A stretch of DNA of 64,000 nt from assembly GCA_030562195.1 (NCBI GenBank), contig CM060201.1, forward strand, positions 22,612,067 to 22,676,066, in the 5' to 3' direction. Positions 1 through 12,314 of the stretch are shown in pieces. Position 1 is the first letter of the stretch; the number at the start of each line of letters is the position of its first letter. A model generated the notes under the pieces. That model saw nothing but the letters and a program-made list of their open reading frames with translations. It did not search any database and was not told where the DNA came from. A program made the position numbers and the translations under genes. Source of the DNA: Nipponacmea schrenckii (Eukaryota > Mollusca > Gastropoda > Lottiidae).

Positions 1-165
1 TGATAAAACTAATGACGTCATTGGACGACGTGCATGATTAAAACAAATGACGTAATCAGACAAAAATGACGTAATTGTACGATTAAACAAATGACGTAAT
101 TAGACATGTACATGATTAAACAAATGACATAATCATGCAATTAAACACAAGTGACGATATCGGAA
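1..165. repeat. Short tandem array with CRE-like TGACGT cores
   Basis: About five imperfect units of roughly 33-38 bp, each containing a TGACGTCA, TGACGTAA or TGACATAA core within a recurring context (ATTAAACAAATGACGTAAT). The array is cut by the window edge, so its full size is unknown. No coding potential is seen. The repeated core resembles an ATF/CREB site, but nothing shows that it is functional. Confidence 0.7.
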
Positions 166-1351
166 AATAACGCTTCATAGAATGATATTAGCTGAAAAAT
201 GTTGCATATACTTTAAACAGATTTGGTACACGAATAAATGATGCAGTTGTACCAAAGACATTGAACAAAATCCCAGATATCATTTCAATACGCAAATGAC
301 CTATAGCGGTACGGAATGAGGTCATTTGTGACGGGGTATAGTAAAAATAAAAAAAATAGTACACGCACGGAAGAGAAAATCCCTTTATTAATTCTAGTAC
401 ATAAATTGATTGAAATCGGATCATAATTCTATTTATAAAATCAATTATCGAAAATCAATTAGAAAAATATAAAAATATAATATAAATTTGATTATTCATT
501 GTTTTATTTATTTTGTTTGAAATGAATGCTCGATGGCGACCATTAACATTTACCCACCAAGTAACGTCATTGTTTTCTTCACACTTTTAACTTGATTTCA
601 TTCCACTATATAATGTCAGAGTTGACAGTGGAAACTACTTTCAATACTTTTCGATTACTATATTTATTAAAGGTATACTTCCTCTTAGAATGAACCAAAA
701 TATTGACATTTTTAAACTTGGTTTAAATTAGTCTTTGTTCATTAGTGGACATACCATGCTGTCAAATCTACATGACAGAATCCCTCTTTTAATTCGATAA
801 ATCTATAAAACTGAGTTATGATCAATCAACGAAGTAATTTTGCAACGCGCTTAGAAGCGTTTTTCAATAATTATCTAGTTTAAATGGAAATAAAATGTTA
901 TATAGAGTTTCTATTCCTCGGTAGTGACACGGTCGAATAAAAATGAAAAGAAAATGAAATGAATGGAGTTTTACGTCCTAAGCTAGAATAGAACCCATTT
1001 AGATACCTGTATCCCTTTAAAGCGAACGTTAAACATTCTAATAAATATAGGATGAACGCTTCTTGCATTAAATATCAACAACGATACTTAACTAATCTAA
1101 CCTTTCATTTTAATTTCAATTGATATGAGCCGACTTTCAAGTCTAGAACAGTGAAATATCGCCTTGGTTGTTACATTAACAGGTTTTTGCATTCGGTTAT
1201 CTACGGATATTTCCGTAAAGCTGAATCTGTCTCCATATTGAATGATAAATTTCGTTGTATCTTCTTAGAGAAAGACACAGTTAGCGATATGCATCTGGTG
1301 TGTTACATTCGTTTTATAGAAACGAACAGGAAAGACTACTAGTATGTTGAT

Positions 1352-1450
1352 GGTGGATAAGATGGCGGCACACTGCTCTCGTATTACAGTCTGATAGCTA
1401 GTTGGACAAGATGGCGGCACACTGCTGTCGTATCACAGTCTGCTAGCACT
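1352..1450. repeat. Tandem duplication containing AAGATGGCGGC
   Basis: Two units of about 46-50 bp lie side by side. Each begins with AAGATGGCGGCACACTGCT and runs on to a CACAGTCTG or TACAGTCTG tail. AAGATGGCGGC matches the consensus binding site of the transcription factor YY1, which commonly lies just downstream of start sites in TATA-less promoters. No gene is recognised beside it, so a promoter role is only a possibility. Confidence 0.6.
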
Positions 1451-3457
1451 ACCTACACTGTCGTACCCTTTATTCAAAAACGCAAATGGACGTACTAGAA
1501 TATAAGATTATTAAATACTATTTACAATTTGATAACGTAAATTTCAGGTTCTCGAGTGCATGCCGTCGAACAACAAATTAATTCGTTTATACCAAAATAT
1601 CTAGATCAAGTTTTTATTAAATAATTAAGAATTATTCATCATTTTTATAAATAACACTTAAATCAACAAGGCAAGAGATTTATAAATTATATTTAACCAA
1701 TCAGAGAGCAGGTAAACAATTACTGTTGAATACCGTTACAATATAAATTAAAATAGCATACACGAATTCCTCGGGTCTAAAATACTTTAAATTCTTTCAA
1801 CATTCATGCTTGAAGAGGAGTTTTTTTATCTGGGGTGTAAACCAAAAGGCAGAGATGCTGATATGTTTCCAATGGTCTCTCAATATTTATTTTTTGAAGT
1901 TGATAACGCTACGCTTTCAAATATTATCCTTACACCTATCCATTTACACTTCCACTGTCTTGTAAAAAGACTTGATTGTGGGCAAGGGAAAATTCATATA
2001 TCAAGAGGGGCAATGAGGTACGAATTGTAAAGTTGCAATATGAAATTGGTCAGAATTTAATAAGGGAGGGGGGAGCGTCATTTTTCGTTGGGATGGAGGG
2101 GGTTGGGGGCAAGGTACTTGGCCTTTACTTCTCTTCAAATAACTTCCTTATTAAGACCCAGCTTTCGCCTTTCTGTTGGTAAGTCGGGCATATAAAGTGT
2201 AGTGGAGTCGTATTGTAGTTGAAAACCTACGCTTTAAACCTTAACACAAATTAACCCATGCTTTCTTCCTTCTTTCTCAAGTACAATAAAGTTGAAGCAT
2301 CTCTTATCCTCATACCTACACAAATTGTGGGTATTTTATTATCAGCTAGATACGAATTCTATTAGTAAAACCATGATTAAAACTTGAGATTAAATCGGTT
2401 TAAAAAAACATCGTCTTCCAAGGTTTCTGCTTTTACGCAATAATCTTTCTCTCGGCATCTAATCCCTCTTGAATTCGGAGTTCAAATAATTTAAAGAGGA
2501 GATAAGCGTGGGACGCTTTATTACAGAGTCATAAAAAAAGAAGAAATCGTATAAAATAAAGGAGAATCATGATTGAACTAGGCAGAAGGGTTAGCGTATG
2601 GTTTTGTTATAAAGAGGTCGTCTACTGGTTAGATCTTTCTCAACTAGAATCTTTTCAAATGTCATTTCCATTAGTCGTTTCTAAACCAGGACCACTTCAC
2701 TATTTCAGTAAAAAAAAATTGAAAATTCTGGTGAGGTTTGGCAATGGATTAAACGTAGGAGTATTACTTAAGAAAATGCGCCAATAATTCAAACTTCTAT
2801 GGACATATCGAGTTGGTATACCAACATACTAAATGATAAATATAAAAAAAAATACACATGTATATCAATGCGGAATCTCTTAAATGGATGCCGCATTGTC
2901 CAAGACCGACACTTAAAACAAAATTACGTAAGTGAGGTGGACTCTCCAAAACAGTTAATAATTGACCAACGTGTCAAACATAATTATCTATGTGGACTTT
3001 CAGAAAGAAAAACCCATGTATCCAATTAAACATTATGTAGCTATACGTGAGGGGGAAGGGGGGAGTAACTGGTAAAAGAAATGACCTCAAGAGCCATGCC
3101 TATACGTATACGAGGAATAAGTTATCATAACTTGGAATTTAAGATTCAATTTACTAGAGACATTGTGCAATCGTTATATTCCGATACTCAAGAAGAAACC
3201 TTTCGCATATTGTTAAACGTGACTAAAAACTTGTCATCTCTAAGTGCTTTATATATTAACTTGTGGATTCCCAGATAGGGATGCTGTGTTGTCAAACTTT
3301 AATAGTCAATACAACTTGCATATTGTGGACCTCTAGAATACCCTTCGAGTTCATAAAATTAAATACCCAGTACCAAATAAACATGATTAGCTATGTGAAC
3401 TCTCTGAACGAGGAGCCAAAATTGACAAATCTAAATACTGAATGAACATTACTTGCG

Positions 3458-3577
3458 ATAACACAGAAGAAGTGTTTATGGATTGCAACTATTGTTAACG
3501 ATAAGAGAAGACTTATTAAAAATTAGCAGTATAAATAAACAATAGTTGCAATCCATAAAGACTTCTTCTGTGTTATA
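3458..3577. repeat. Foldback (inverted repeat) element
   Basis: Arms of roughly 35 bp (ATAACACAGAAGAAGT followed by ATGGATTGCAACTATTGTT, and its reverse complement near 3538-3577) flank a spacer of about 40 bp. There is no coding capacity. The structure is like a small MITE or a foldback transposon remnant. Confidence 0.7.
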
Positions 3578-4842
3578 TGTACCATCTATTAAATGCAGTC
3601 AAGGCTTATTTCTTGCTGTGGACACTAAAAACATTGGTGCCAAATTGACAAACCATGTAGACTCGTTAAGCAGTAAACACTTTTAGCTATGTGAAGAATT
3701 ACGGAGTTGACAAATCTAGTGAATGTTTTATAGATGAAAGCAAACATGCAGTAAAATTGGCAGGTGAGCCAGGCATAATTGGTTCGACGGAAATTCAGTT
3801 TGTAGTGAATGCAAGAACCAATATCTGATGTTCGACTAATGAATTAAAATCTAGCATTATCTCTGATAAATAATATATATTCCATTACGTTTGACATCAT
3901 CTTTAATAAATTTCAAAAACGTATCTTGATGTATATTTGATTAGGAGAAATGACACGTAATAAATGACATTAATAGTGTCGTCCCTGGAGACAGGTGCTT
4001 GTTTTGAATGCCACCAACGCACGTCTCTAGGCCTGGTTAATGTTGACACGATAGTTAAAGGTTAAAGTATTATAAAGTCGGAAAAGATCAATATTTTAAC
4101 ATGCTACCAGGGAAATCAACTTCAAAACTTGAAAAATGTTTATACTCAGTTATGAATTAAAAGTTCAACGTCTAGATCCAAATTAGTTTCCGAAATCACC
4201 TTAGTTACCAATCTGATAAAAAAAAATGCAAAAGGTCTGGTTTCCTGTTTTTTCGGTTAGATTTTGATTGATTTTTGCAGGGGGGGGGGGTGGTGGATTT
4301 ATTTTACGTTAGGGTGGTGAGGGGGCTAGTAGCTGCATGGTTTCCCTCGACGCCCTTGCCCCACACCACTCAACACAAAATTTAAACCCTAATGCCATCT
4401 AGTCAATACAAAGCCGTTTTTCAATTTCTATCTAGCATAATATAATATGCTATCAACGGCTTCGTATAATGAGCTATCTCATCATCAAGTAGTGTTAATA
4501 TAATTAAACAACATCATATCCATTCTCGTCATATTCGCCCTCTCAAGCCAAATAAACGGTCTACGATAATCACTATAGCAGTTTATACAATTACAAAGTC
4601 ATTATGATTCTCCCTACAGACCTTAATCAGGAATCAGATTCGAATTTCAATTCTATTGCTTCGTCATTCTCAATTTCTTAAAGGGGCACCATGCAAAATT
4701 GTCATTACCATAAACGTCGTACAACGTGACATTCTGATTTGTTCATTGTGGCACCGAGGCATGGTAGCGTAGATTGACCAGAATGGAAATTAGTGAACAA
4801 ATTCGATTTCGTTATTTTTAATCATTTGTCATATATTTTCAG

Positions 4843-5503
4843 ATCGCCCAACAATCTACAGTCGAGAATCGCCCAGTAAGAGATCTGATAGATTCGTCTC
4901 CTTCTCCAGGTTTATGGCGAGACAGAGTCCTCGATATCGAGATGACCAGCTTTTTGTGGAAAAAATGTTCCGATTATTTGATATGAATGGTAAGTGTTCA
5001 ACAAACCTTTCATTTTCAATAAACTTTATCAACTACGTAGATAACCAGTAATCAGTTACAATGCGATACCATTTCTCGGGAGTTTCCGGAACCTGAATTT
5101 ACATACGAGAACGCGTATTCTGTTCTGTTCTGTTCCAAAAGAAACGTTTGGATATATACATTGGTTCACGTATATATCCAAATGTTGTTTTAGGAACATG
5201 CGCGACCCATGACGTCATTCGTTGGTGTAATAATGGACTCCAATTCGGGCTCGTGTCTGTTATTTCTATGACGTTAAAACGATGCTATAGTTTCGGATAC
5301 CTGAATCTACTAACGTTGCTCGGTAGGTCATTTGGGGTAATAATGTAGCCTAACAGGTTCAAACGTGTTGAAAATAAATTGTATCGGTTTGAATAAGCCT
5401 ATTGTAGTTTGAATGTTTTTGTAATTTCAGATGATGACGTGATAGAACGCGATGAATTCAGAGCTATTTTACAACTTTTTGGTATTGTTAGTCATACTTT
5501 CTG
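4843..5503 (+). CDS. EF-hand protein, internal or 3' exons only
   Basis: Two exons are supported: 4843-4989 (acceptor TTTTCAG, donor GTAAGT) and 5431 to about 5481 or the stop at 5503 (acceptor AATTTCAG). They join in phase. The first encodes a basic, serine-rich stretch (SRESPSKRSDRF) followed by DDQLFVEKMFRLF. Across the junction runs a complete calcium-binding loop, DMNDDDVIERDE, with acidic or asparagine ligands at positions 1, 3, 5 and 12 and isoleucine at position 8, followed by an EF-hand exit helix (FRAILQLF). Translation reaches a stop soon after at 5501-5503 unless a weak donor near 5482 (GTATTG) is used. EF-hands usually come in pairs, so other exons are likely missing from this model. 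The leading context is reminiscent of the EF-hand region of dual oxidases, but that is a guess and I assign no name. Confidence 0.5.
5140..5192. repeat. Short hairpin
   Basis: GTTTGGATATATACATTGG and the facing CGTATATATCCAAAT form an inverted repeat of about 15 bp per arm around a short loop. It lies in the intron of the EF-hand model. No function is assigned. Confidence 0.5.
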
Positions 5504-8500
5504 ACCACCTTCAAACCTACGTTAACATGACAACCAAACACTTATGTGGCTTCCAATGGATCATGGCCTACCATTTCACACAATCAAGAGGACATGCGCA
5601 GAGCTTGTCTTTCTGGAATAAACGTCATATCCGGTATGACGGAGGAGAACTAAAGGATGGAAGTGAAAGGGCAAGGTCGATTAATCGTCTGCCCCGCTGT
5701 GTCGGTACACAATATTGTGATTCTAAATCTGTGACGCCATTTTGTTTTCATGGCAATTCTAAAGCGACGCGTCCGCATCGGAAATGGTTTTTGTGGACTT
5801 CTAAATACTGTCTGGATGAACTCGACTTCACATCGGTACGTCTGGATATACAGGACCCTATAATGTGACGGTGACCAAAGCTTTTTAAAGCTACCATGAC
5901 ATTTTAAAAGAGAAAGAAAAAAACTATTTTTGAATATTTGTGGATATTTGCTGTAAATGTATAACAAATGTTGTTACTTTATGTTTTATTTTTTGGGGGA
6001 AAAGTGCAATCCTATATTTCAACGGTTACAATTTAGTGATCTAATATTGCGTTGTGATTTTAATTTTCAATTAGTTGACGAGGGGCGTGGTTTAAATGTG
6101 AATGGGGTGAGTGACAGACAAGAACGTGAAAACGTTATATAGGATCAGGGCCTACTGTTTATTCAGTTTTTATTTTACCATTTCTCGAACTACTTTTTTT
6201 TCTTTCTAAAGTATTCTTTTTTTTTCTTTTATCAATTCTTATTCCAATTACTATTTCTATCTAATTTAATTTTTTTTCCCGAATTTCAATGTTTTTTTTT
6301 GAAGATGAAATGGCGGAAAAATTACTTATTATTAAAATTGTTGTTTGTTGCTGAACGTGTTTGTTAATGATAGCTTTAAAATCAATCCACATCGTATCGG
6401 GTATCGGGTATCGCATCTCGATATCGGTTTGGATATTGTCTTATTATCCATTACAACAATCGAGGGTATGGTTTGGACGCGGTGGTGTATCAGTATCGGG
6501 GTAATAAATGACAAACATGTCCCTTAAAAGGCATTAATACTGAAAAGTTCTCGCCTTTGAGTCATCTCGGACAATTATAACTTCTATTTTGGGATCTTCC
6601 CCGCACGTGCTTCTTGTAATTTCAGTCAAACTGACCTTATTGAAACTAAATGAGTTTAAAAGTCATAATTTGGTGTCACGTGAAAGTCTAGAACTACAGG
6701 AATCGCACACGTTGGACGGAATATCATATTTATAATTTTGAGCTTTTACGACCATCGCGTTGTACTTTGACCAAGAGAAGTGGTTGGTTGAAATACGTGG
6801 GTGAGATGATACTATTTGCCCACTTAGGGCTCGGGCAGGGGGCGGGAGTATAAGGTTACATACGACGATAGTAGAAGAGGGGTTTATTTTTGGAGGCAAA
6901 GATTCATCAAAACGTCAAGCTATTACGAGCTTCGTCTTATACATTGACTACAATAGCCACTAGTCGTGTATCTCTGAATTTAACGAATTGATTGGATTGT
7001 ACGTTAGAAAATAGAACCAATCAGAGCCGTTGTCAGATTGCTAACATTTTGCAGACTGTATCTTGGCCCTTTGATTGGCTTCATTCGCTAGCGAACAATC
7101 CAATTATATCGCTGCATTTACAAGATAACGTGATATAAGAATAGTAGCAATTGCAGTCAAGGTATAAGTTCGTTTTCGACATTGTTAAGACGTGTTTAAC
7201 AACGTGGAGATGCCCTGTATATAGGACCTAAGTCCGCAATGGCTGTAGGGCTAGGCCTTCATGAGAATAAACGGCCAAGGCTGGTGTTTTAGTGATAAAC
7301 GATTGATGTGTGATCTTCTGAAAGCTAGGCAGACCTGACAGTTTACTATGAAGAGATGCTATTTAAGTTTGAAACACTTGTTAACTGTGTACCAGAATAG
7401 CTCTGCAGGAAGGTGAAGGTCACATCGTTTTCGTTAGCAACTAGACAGATAACACTAATGGCGGAAACCTTTTTTATAAATTTAATTTTTTTACCAGATT
7501 TTCAATCACATTTGCCAAAACACACACGCTAAAAACATCGAGAACATCGCTGTAGATAGGCTCATCATGATCGCTTATCAACACCAACTGAAACATCAAA
7601 GACAAAAGACGAGGCGATTTCTTTATAACACACATTTTTCCACTTGAAAAGAAAACAAAAAACACGTCTCGCCTCGTCGTTAAGCACCGAAACAGACAAC
7701 GTCATCAATTTAAACACGCCTTGTAAAACCATCACCACGTGGGGGGCCTCTTGTCGAAATGAATTCCCATTCTTTGTTACACGAGAGCTGATTGTTCTGC
7801 TAATTGGCGGGGTTTAAAAACTGTTGCCATAGACAATGAAATAAACATGAGCACCACTGAAGCCGTGTTTGGTAAAGTGTGGGTGATTTATTTAAAGGGG
7901 TTGCCAAGAGGATCTCTTAGAATTTCATGGATATCGAGGACACTAATAGCATCAACTTGCACCATTCCAATTTTCGATCAGATGTCTGTGGTTCATGTAA
8001 TTCCACTAAAACTCAGTGTTTGATCTCAAAATAATATGCTTCAATCATTAGGCCTAATGTTTATTGACGTCATATAACAATGTTATAGTGGAATTGCAGA
8101 CGTCTGATTTAACAGTGGAATTATGCAAATTGATGTATTTTTTTTTTGTAAACAATATTTTATTCACATAAATATATGAAAAGGATTGGGGGACAGGCTT
8201 TCCCCTATATAACCCCTTTCAATATATACAAAGATACAATAACATTTGTACATATTATAGAAGTATTAGATGAAATTTTAATAAAAGTGACAACGTATGT
8301 ACATGTATGTACAAATTGGTGTATTATCATCCGTAGGCCTATAATGAACCATCAATATTTGCCCCATTCGAATTTTCAACAAAATTCTTGTTATGTACAA
8401 TTCCACTAAAACTAGGTGACTGTTTGAAGCAAATTGATGCGTCATCTCTTCATCGTATGGTGATACTTGGGTTAATAATCCGCTTCACCGACAGATATAT

Positions 8501-8705
8501 ATTATATGAGGACATTAGGCTATCCATTATCGCTTTTCAGAATCAAAACCTACACATTCCCTTACATATTTCAATAGCGCATGTATTTACCAATACACCG
8601 AATAATGGTGAAAATAACTCGAAAAGAAAAGCTAAATATGTTGAGATCTAACAACTAGGTCGTTTTATAAAAGATAATTTATTTTCGATTTCTTATTAAT
8701 ACATT

Positions 8706-8817
8706 TTATGTTAAGAGAGAACAATTGTTATGGATATAGACTTCTATTTATTTAACAACAGCACAACGTTTCATTACACATAGAAGTCTATATCCATAAC
8801 AATTGTTCTCTCTTAAT
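8706..8817. repeat. Foldback element with 40-bp perfect-looking arms
   Basis: The left arm starts TAAGAGAGAACAATTGTTAT and continues through GGATATAGACTTCTAT. The right arm is its reverse complement, ending near 8817. A spacer of about 35 bp separates them. There is no coding capacity. It is consistent with a miniature inverted-repeat element. Confidence 0.8.
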
Positions 8818-9519
8818 GTGCAGTTATACTTCTAAATTTCTTACAAGGATTACATTTTATGTTGGTTTGCCGTATTCATTTTTTTCATTTTCATTCTCTC
8901 AAAGGTTCATGTAGGACGTTAAAGTCCATTTCATTTCATTCCCACGGAGTTCTCTAAATGAGGACGGCTCTAGAAATTTTTAAAATATCAGCCTTTCATT
9001 AAATTAGAAAGAATAGGCATACTGGGGAAAAAAGACCAGATTATCTCTCTCTCTATGAATGAATAGAGGTTACTATTTTCAGAAAATGTTTTAAAGATAT
9101 CATCAATACTCTACATTTACATTCAATGTCAATTAATACTAACTTCGTATTTACCACTTTTCCCGTTTTTATTAGCCCATTAGGTGCAGAAGAGTAGGAC
9201 GTAAATCTCCTTTCATTTCATTCACAACTTTTCAATGACTAAAAAAACATTGTAAGTTCTCTTTCCGTTTCGACATTTCGATATCACGGAATAAAATAAT
9301 GTTTTAGGCATTCGTTTTCGCCCCCAAGGGGGATTTTATCCTTGTTTTTTTTTTTTTTTATTTGCGAGACTCTAAATCCTTGACATGTTTAAATTATCAT
9401 TACAGACAAAATGATCTACATTATGTTTAGTATACAGGGGCGGGTCTATACGGATTCATTTTACTCTTTGGGGGCTTTTAGCCCACACTTTGTTTGGAAC
9501 TTTGATATCAGTCTAATTA

Positions 9520-9690
9520 AAATATAGACCTAACTTTCGTTTGTAATTTATTAGTTTCGTTTCGTATGTTTTTATTAGCTATTGGCTTTGTACGTAACCA
9601 CTGCAGTTAGCTGTAGTGGTTACGTACAAAGCCAATAGCTAATAAACACATACGAAAGATACGAACGAAAGATAGGTCTATATTTGAATT
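9520..9690. repeat. Long near-palindrome
   Basis: Two arms of about 80 bp meet at GTAACCACTGCAGTTAGCTGTAGTGGTTAC, so the inverted repeat has almost no spacer. The outer ends (TATAGACCTAACTTTCGTTT and the reverse-complementary GAAAGATAGGTCTATA) also match. Such a sequence can extrude a cruciform or hairpin. It is probably a foldback transposon. Confidence 0.8.
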
Positions 9691-11989
9691 AGACTGTTGA
9701 CTGTTGTGATATCAACTGTGCTTTTGATATTATCGTATGAGCAGGTAAGGGATTGGGTGTAAAGGGTTGTAACTTTGTACTATTGACAGTTTCGAAAGCA
9801 CAGACGCGGGCGGTAAAAGTTTTATATAAACAAAATCTGCGTTAATAATTAGATATTCGTAAATATGTGTTCTGTACAATTTAAAACAGTAAATTATCTG
9901 AAATTAACAGTACAAAAAGAGTGATAGATTGGGTAATAGTTGTATGGAATCGTCTTCATTTATGAAAACAAATTGTAGTCCGAATGCCAGTGTTTTTAAA
10001 TTAGACACGTTGTCTGCTTGAAACTCCGAGGTCGAATTTTTAGCTGAGGACATTTGTTGACATTTCGTGTAAAAAAGACACCTTAAATGTTCATTTGAAT
10101 ATTTCCCGATTTATAAACTTATAAATGTTATTGCTTAGTTCTCAGCAATTTATTTTTTGTATTTATTGGATTCTGTAATTTATTTTTGACACCAGGTAAG
10201 TCTACAGTTGGATAAAGAGTACATGTACGTGTTTGGTTGTGTGGGATTTTTTTTGCGACCATTATAATTCATGCTCTGTTTAAAATCTCTGTATGGTTTT
10301 TCTAAGCCATTACGGATCCTAGGAGACTATGGCGGTGATTTGGAATACAATCGTAATGAGGATATACCAAGTTTGTTTATTTTACAGGATGTGAATAGAA
10401 TTGTTGAAATGATTGAATGGAAATGGTTTAATTAGTTAAGTCAATAGTGGATTGATAAAAATATAACATCAATCACAACAAACAAATTAGCCGTTAGCTT
10501 CCATACGTCATCGAGAATAACAGGGGTCGTGAGAATAATAGGGGTCATGAGGAGGGACACGGCAGGGGAAGGGGGATTTTGTAATGAATATACTGGGGCA
10601 GAATTCTTGAAGAACTCACCCCCTCCCCCCCATTCAAAACACTGAGGTAGGGCGGAAGTATGTAATGTAATTAAAAGTTTCGGCAGGGGAAGGGTGGATT
10701 TTGTAATATATGTAGTGGGTCAAGCTTCGTGCAGATTTCCCTTTAGATCATTTGCGTGCTTTCATCGATTCAGAACGTTTGATCAGCTGCGTGGGATGGG
10801 TGGAAATTACGATCTTCGTCAGAAGGAATGGTGTAATAGAAAAAGGTTGGGGTGGGGTGGGATGTGAAACTTGTTATAAATTAAATTTTTACAAACCTCC
10901 AAAGGCTACCCGATTTGACAGTATATCAATCTTGCCCTGACTGATTCACGAAACCACGCCTTCTTCATTGTCAATGTAACAAGTCAAAATATCTTGGTAA
11001 ATTCTGCTAAGGCGTTTTCTTAACGTCGAAGTGGCGTTCGATTGTTCAAATTCTGCCCTCAATGAAACGTATATAAACAAATGACACATTGAAAAGTTTT
11101 GACATCTATTTCCTTCCTCGCCTTCTTATGTTTTTGAAACGAAGTCTGAACTCTATTCCAACTTTTTTTGTTGGAGGTCCGGTTAATCCAATGAATCCCT
11201 AACGTGCAGAACTCATCAATCGAGCATCCCCATAGATCAACTTGTCTGTTGGTGAATGCGCGTGTAGACTTCCAAACAAGAACATTTAAAGGGGGACAAC
11301 TTTCATGTATCATTAATAACTTCAGACCACAGCTAATTCTATTTTACTCTGCATTACAAGTAGACGTTATGTCAAGCATACGATTGGAAATAGAACTTAG
11401 AAAAAACAAAGTTTGATATAAAAATATTAATAAATAGTAGTTAAGAGATTGAACAATGAACGATATAATGTTAAAGGGAAAATGAGGTGAAGTCTGTGGT
11501 TCCTGCAATTCCACTAAAACTAAGTGTTTGAAGACATCACTAATCACAAAGTATGCTAGTATCACACTAGACTTTTGCGATGAATTGTCAAATTCTAAAT
11601 GGAATGATGCAAAGTTGAGTAGAATATTATTATACAAATGCCAAAAATGAAGATGACGCAATAATTTAAAAAATTATAACGGACAGAATCAGCAAATATT
11701 CTTCAGCGACACAAAAAAGTCAAATCTCCCACTGTTAGTCCAATGTGAATCTTAACATAGATTTAGAATCAGGGTGAGTCAAATTCTCAGGCTCTGAATC
11801 CCCTCCCAATGTTCTATGAGTAGTTTTAGGAATTTTCAATGGTGATATTTTTCGTCACGTTCGATGATAAACTGCTGTTAAAAAATTCTCTTTCTTGCCA
11901 TCAAATGGTTTCTTCACCTACAAGATTAACGTGAATTATCAAAAACACAAGACAAATATTATGGAATAAGCACACATAAGGTTTCAACA

Positions 11990-12290
11990 GAATTAAATGT
12001 CTTTTGAATATGCTGACTGTATGAGCATGCATATCTTGTGTTTCTTTATAATATTTGATAACACTGCCTGTATGAGCATGTGAAATGGTATATCTATATA
12101 TCTTGTGCTGCTCTATAACATTTGATAACACTGCCTGTATGAGCATGTGAAATGGTGTTTCTATATATCTTGTGCTTCTTTATAATATTTGATAACACTG
12201 CCTGTATGAGCATGTGAAACATTGAGCTAATAAATATCAGAAATAGTATATCTATATATCTTGTGCTACTTTACAATTAAAGGTGAATTT
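11990..12290. repeat. Tandem repeat of about 60-70 bp units
   Basis: Four imperfect units share TTTGATAACACTGCCTGTATGAGCATG, followed by GTGAAATGGT and TATATATCTTGTGCTTCTTTATAAT. A dispersed single copy occurs at about 20690-20770. The array abuts the last identified DNAAF3 exon, and the stop codon reached by reading through that exon lies inside it. Confidence 0.75.
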
Positions 12291-12314
12291 ATTAAATTTA
12301 AGAGCAGAACAAAC

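Larger units (their letters stand above)
166..4842. other. Gene-poor stretch, no supportable gene
   Basis: I see no conserved coding exon on either strand. Contents include a duplicated segment (1356-1450), a foldback element (3458-3577), a fragment of the GAATGGAGTTTTACGTCC repeat family near 938-975, G-rich runs near 2060-2110 and 4280-4300, and many short AT-rich frames that resemble nothing. The frames of 60-76 codons between 1150 and 3450 lack splice context and homology that I can recognise. Upstream exons of the EF-hand gene at 4843 could lie here but were not identified. Confidence 0.5.
5504..12251. other. Gene-poor, repeat-rich stretch
   Basis: No conserved exon was recognised in about 6.7 kb on either strand. 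It holds two large foldbacks (8706-8817 and 9520-9690), copies of the TIR-bearing repeat family (about 7985-8125 and 11490-11690), reverse-orientation copies of the GAATGGAGTTTTACGTCC family (about 8900-8945 and 9165-9225), and copies of a TATACCTTGACTGCAATAG repeat (6915-6965 and 7150-7170). A purine-rich area at 10500-10740 repeats GGGGAAGGGGGATTTTGTAAT-like text. The 105- and 138-codon frames at 5450-5970 overlap each other on opposite strands and show no family features. A missing last exon of DNAAF3 could lie near 10.9-12.2 kb but was not found. Confidence 0.5.

Noticed and set aside
5452..5967. Overlapping 138-codon (+) and 105-codon (-) open frames
   Set aside because: They are on opposite strands of the same DNA, lack recognisable domains, and the plus frame overlaps the real EF-hand exon in another frame. 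Chance openness is more likely.
9730..10210. Possible noncoding first exons ending in CAG/GTAAG at about 9746 and 10196
   Set aside because: Donor-like sequence alone is common by chance, and no downstream acceptor exon could be tied to it.
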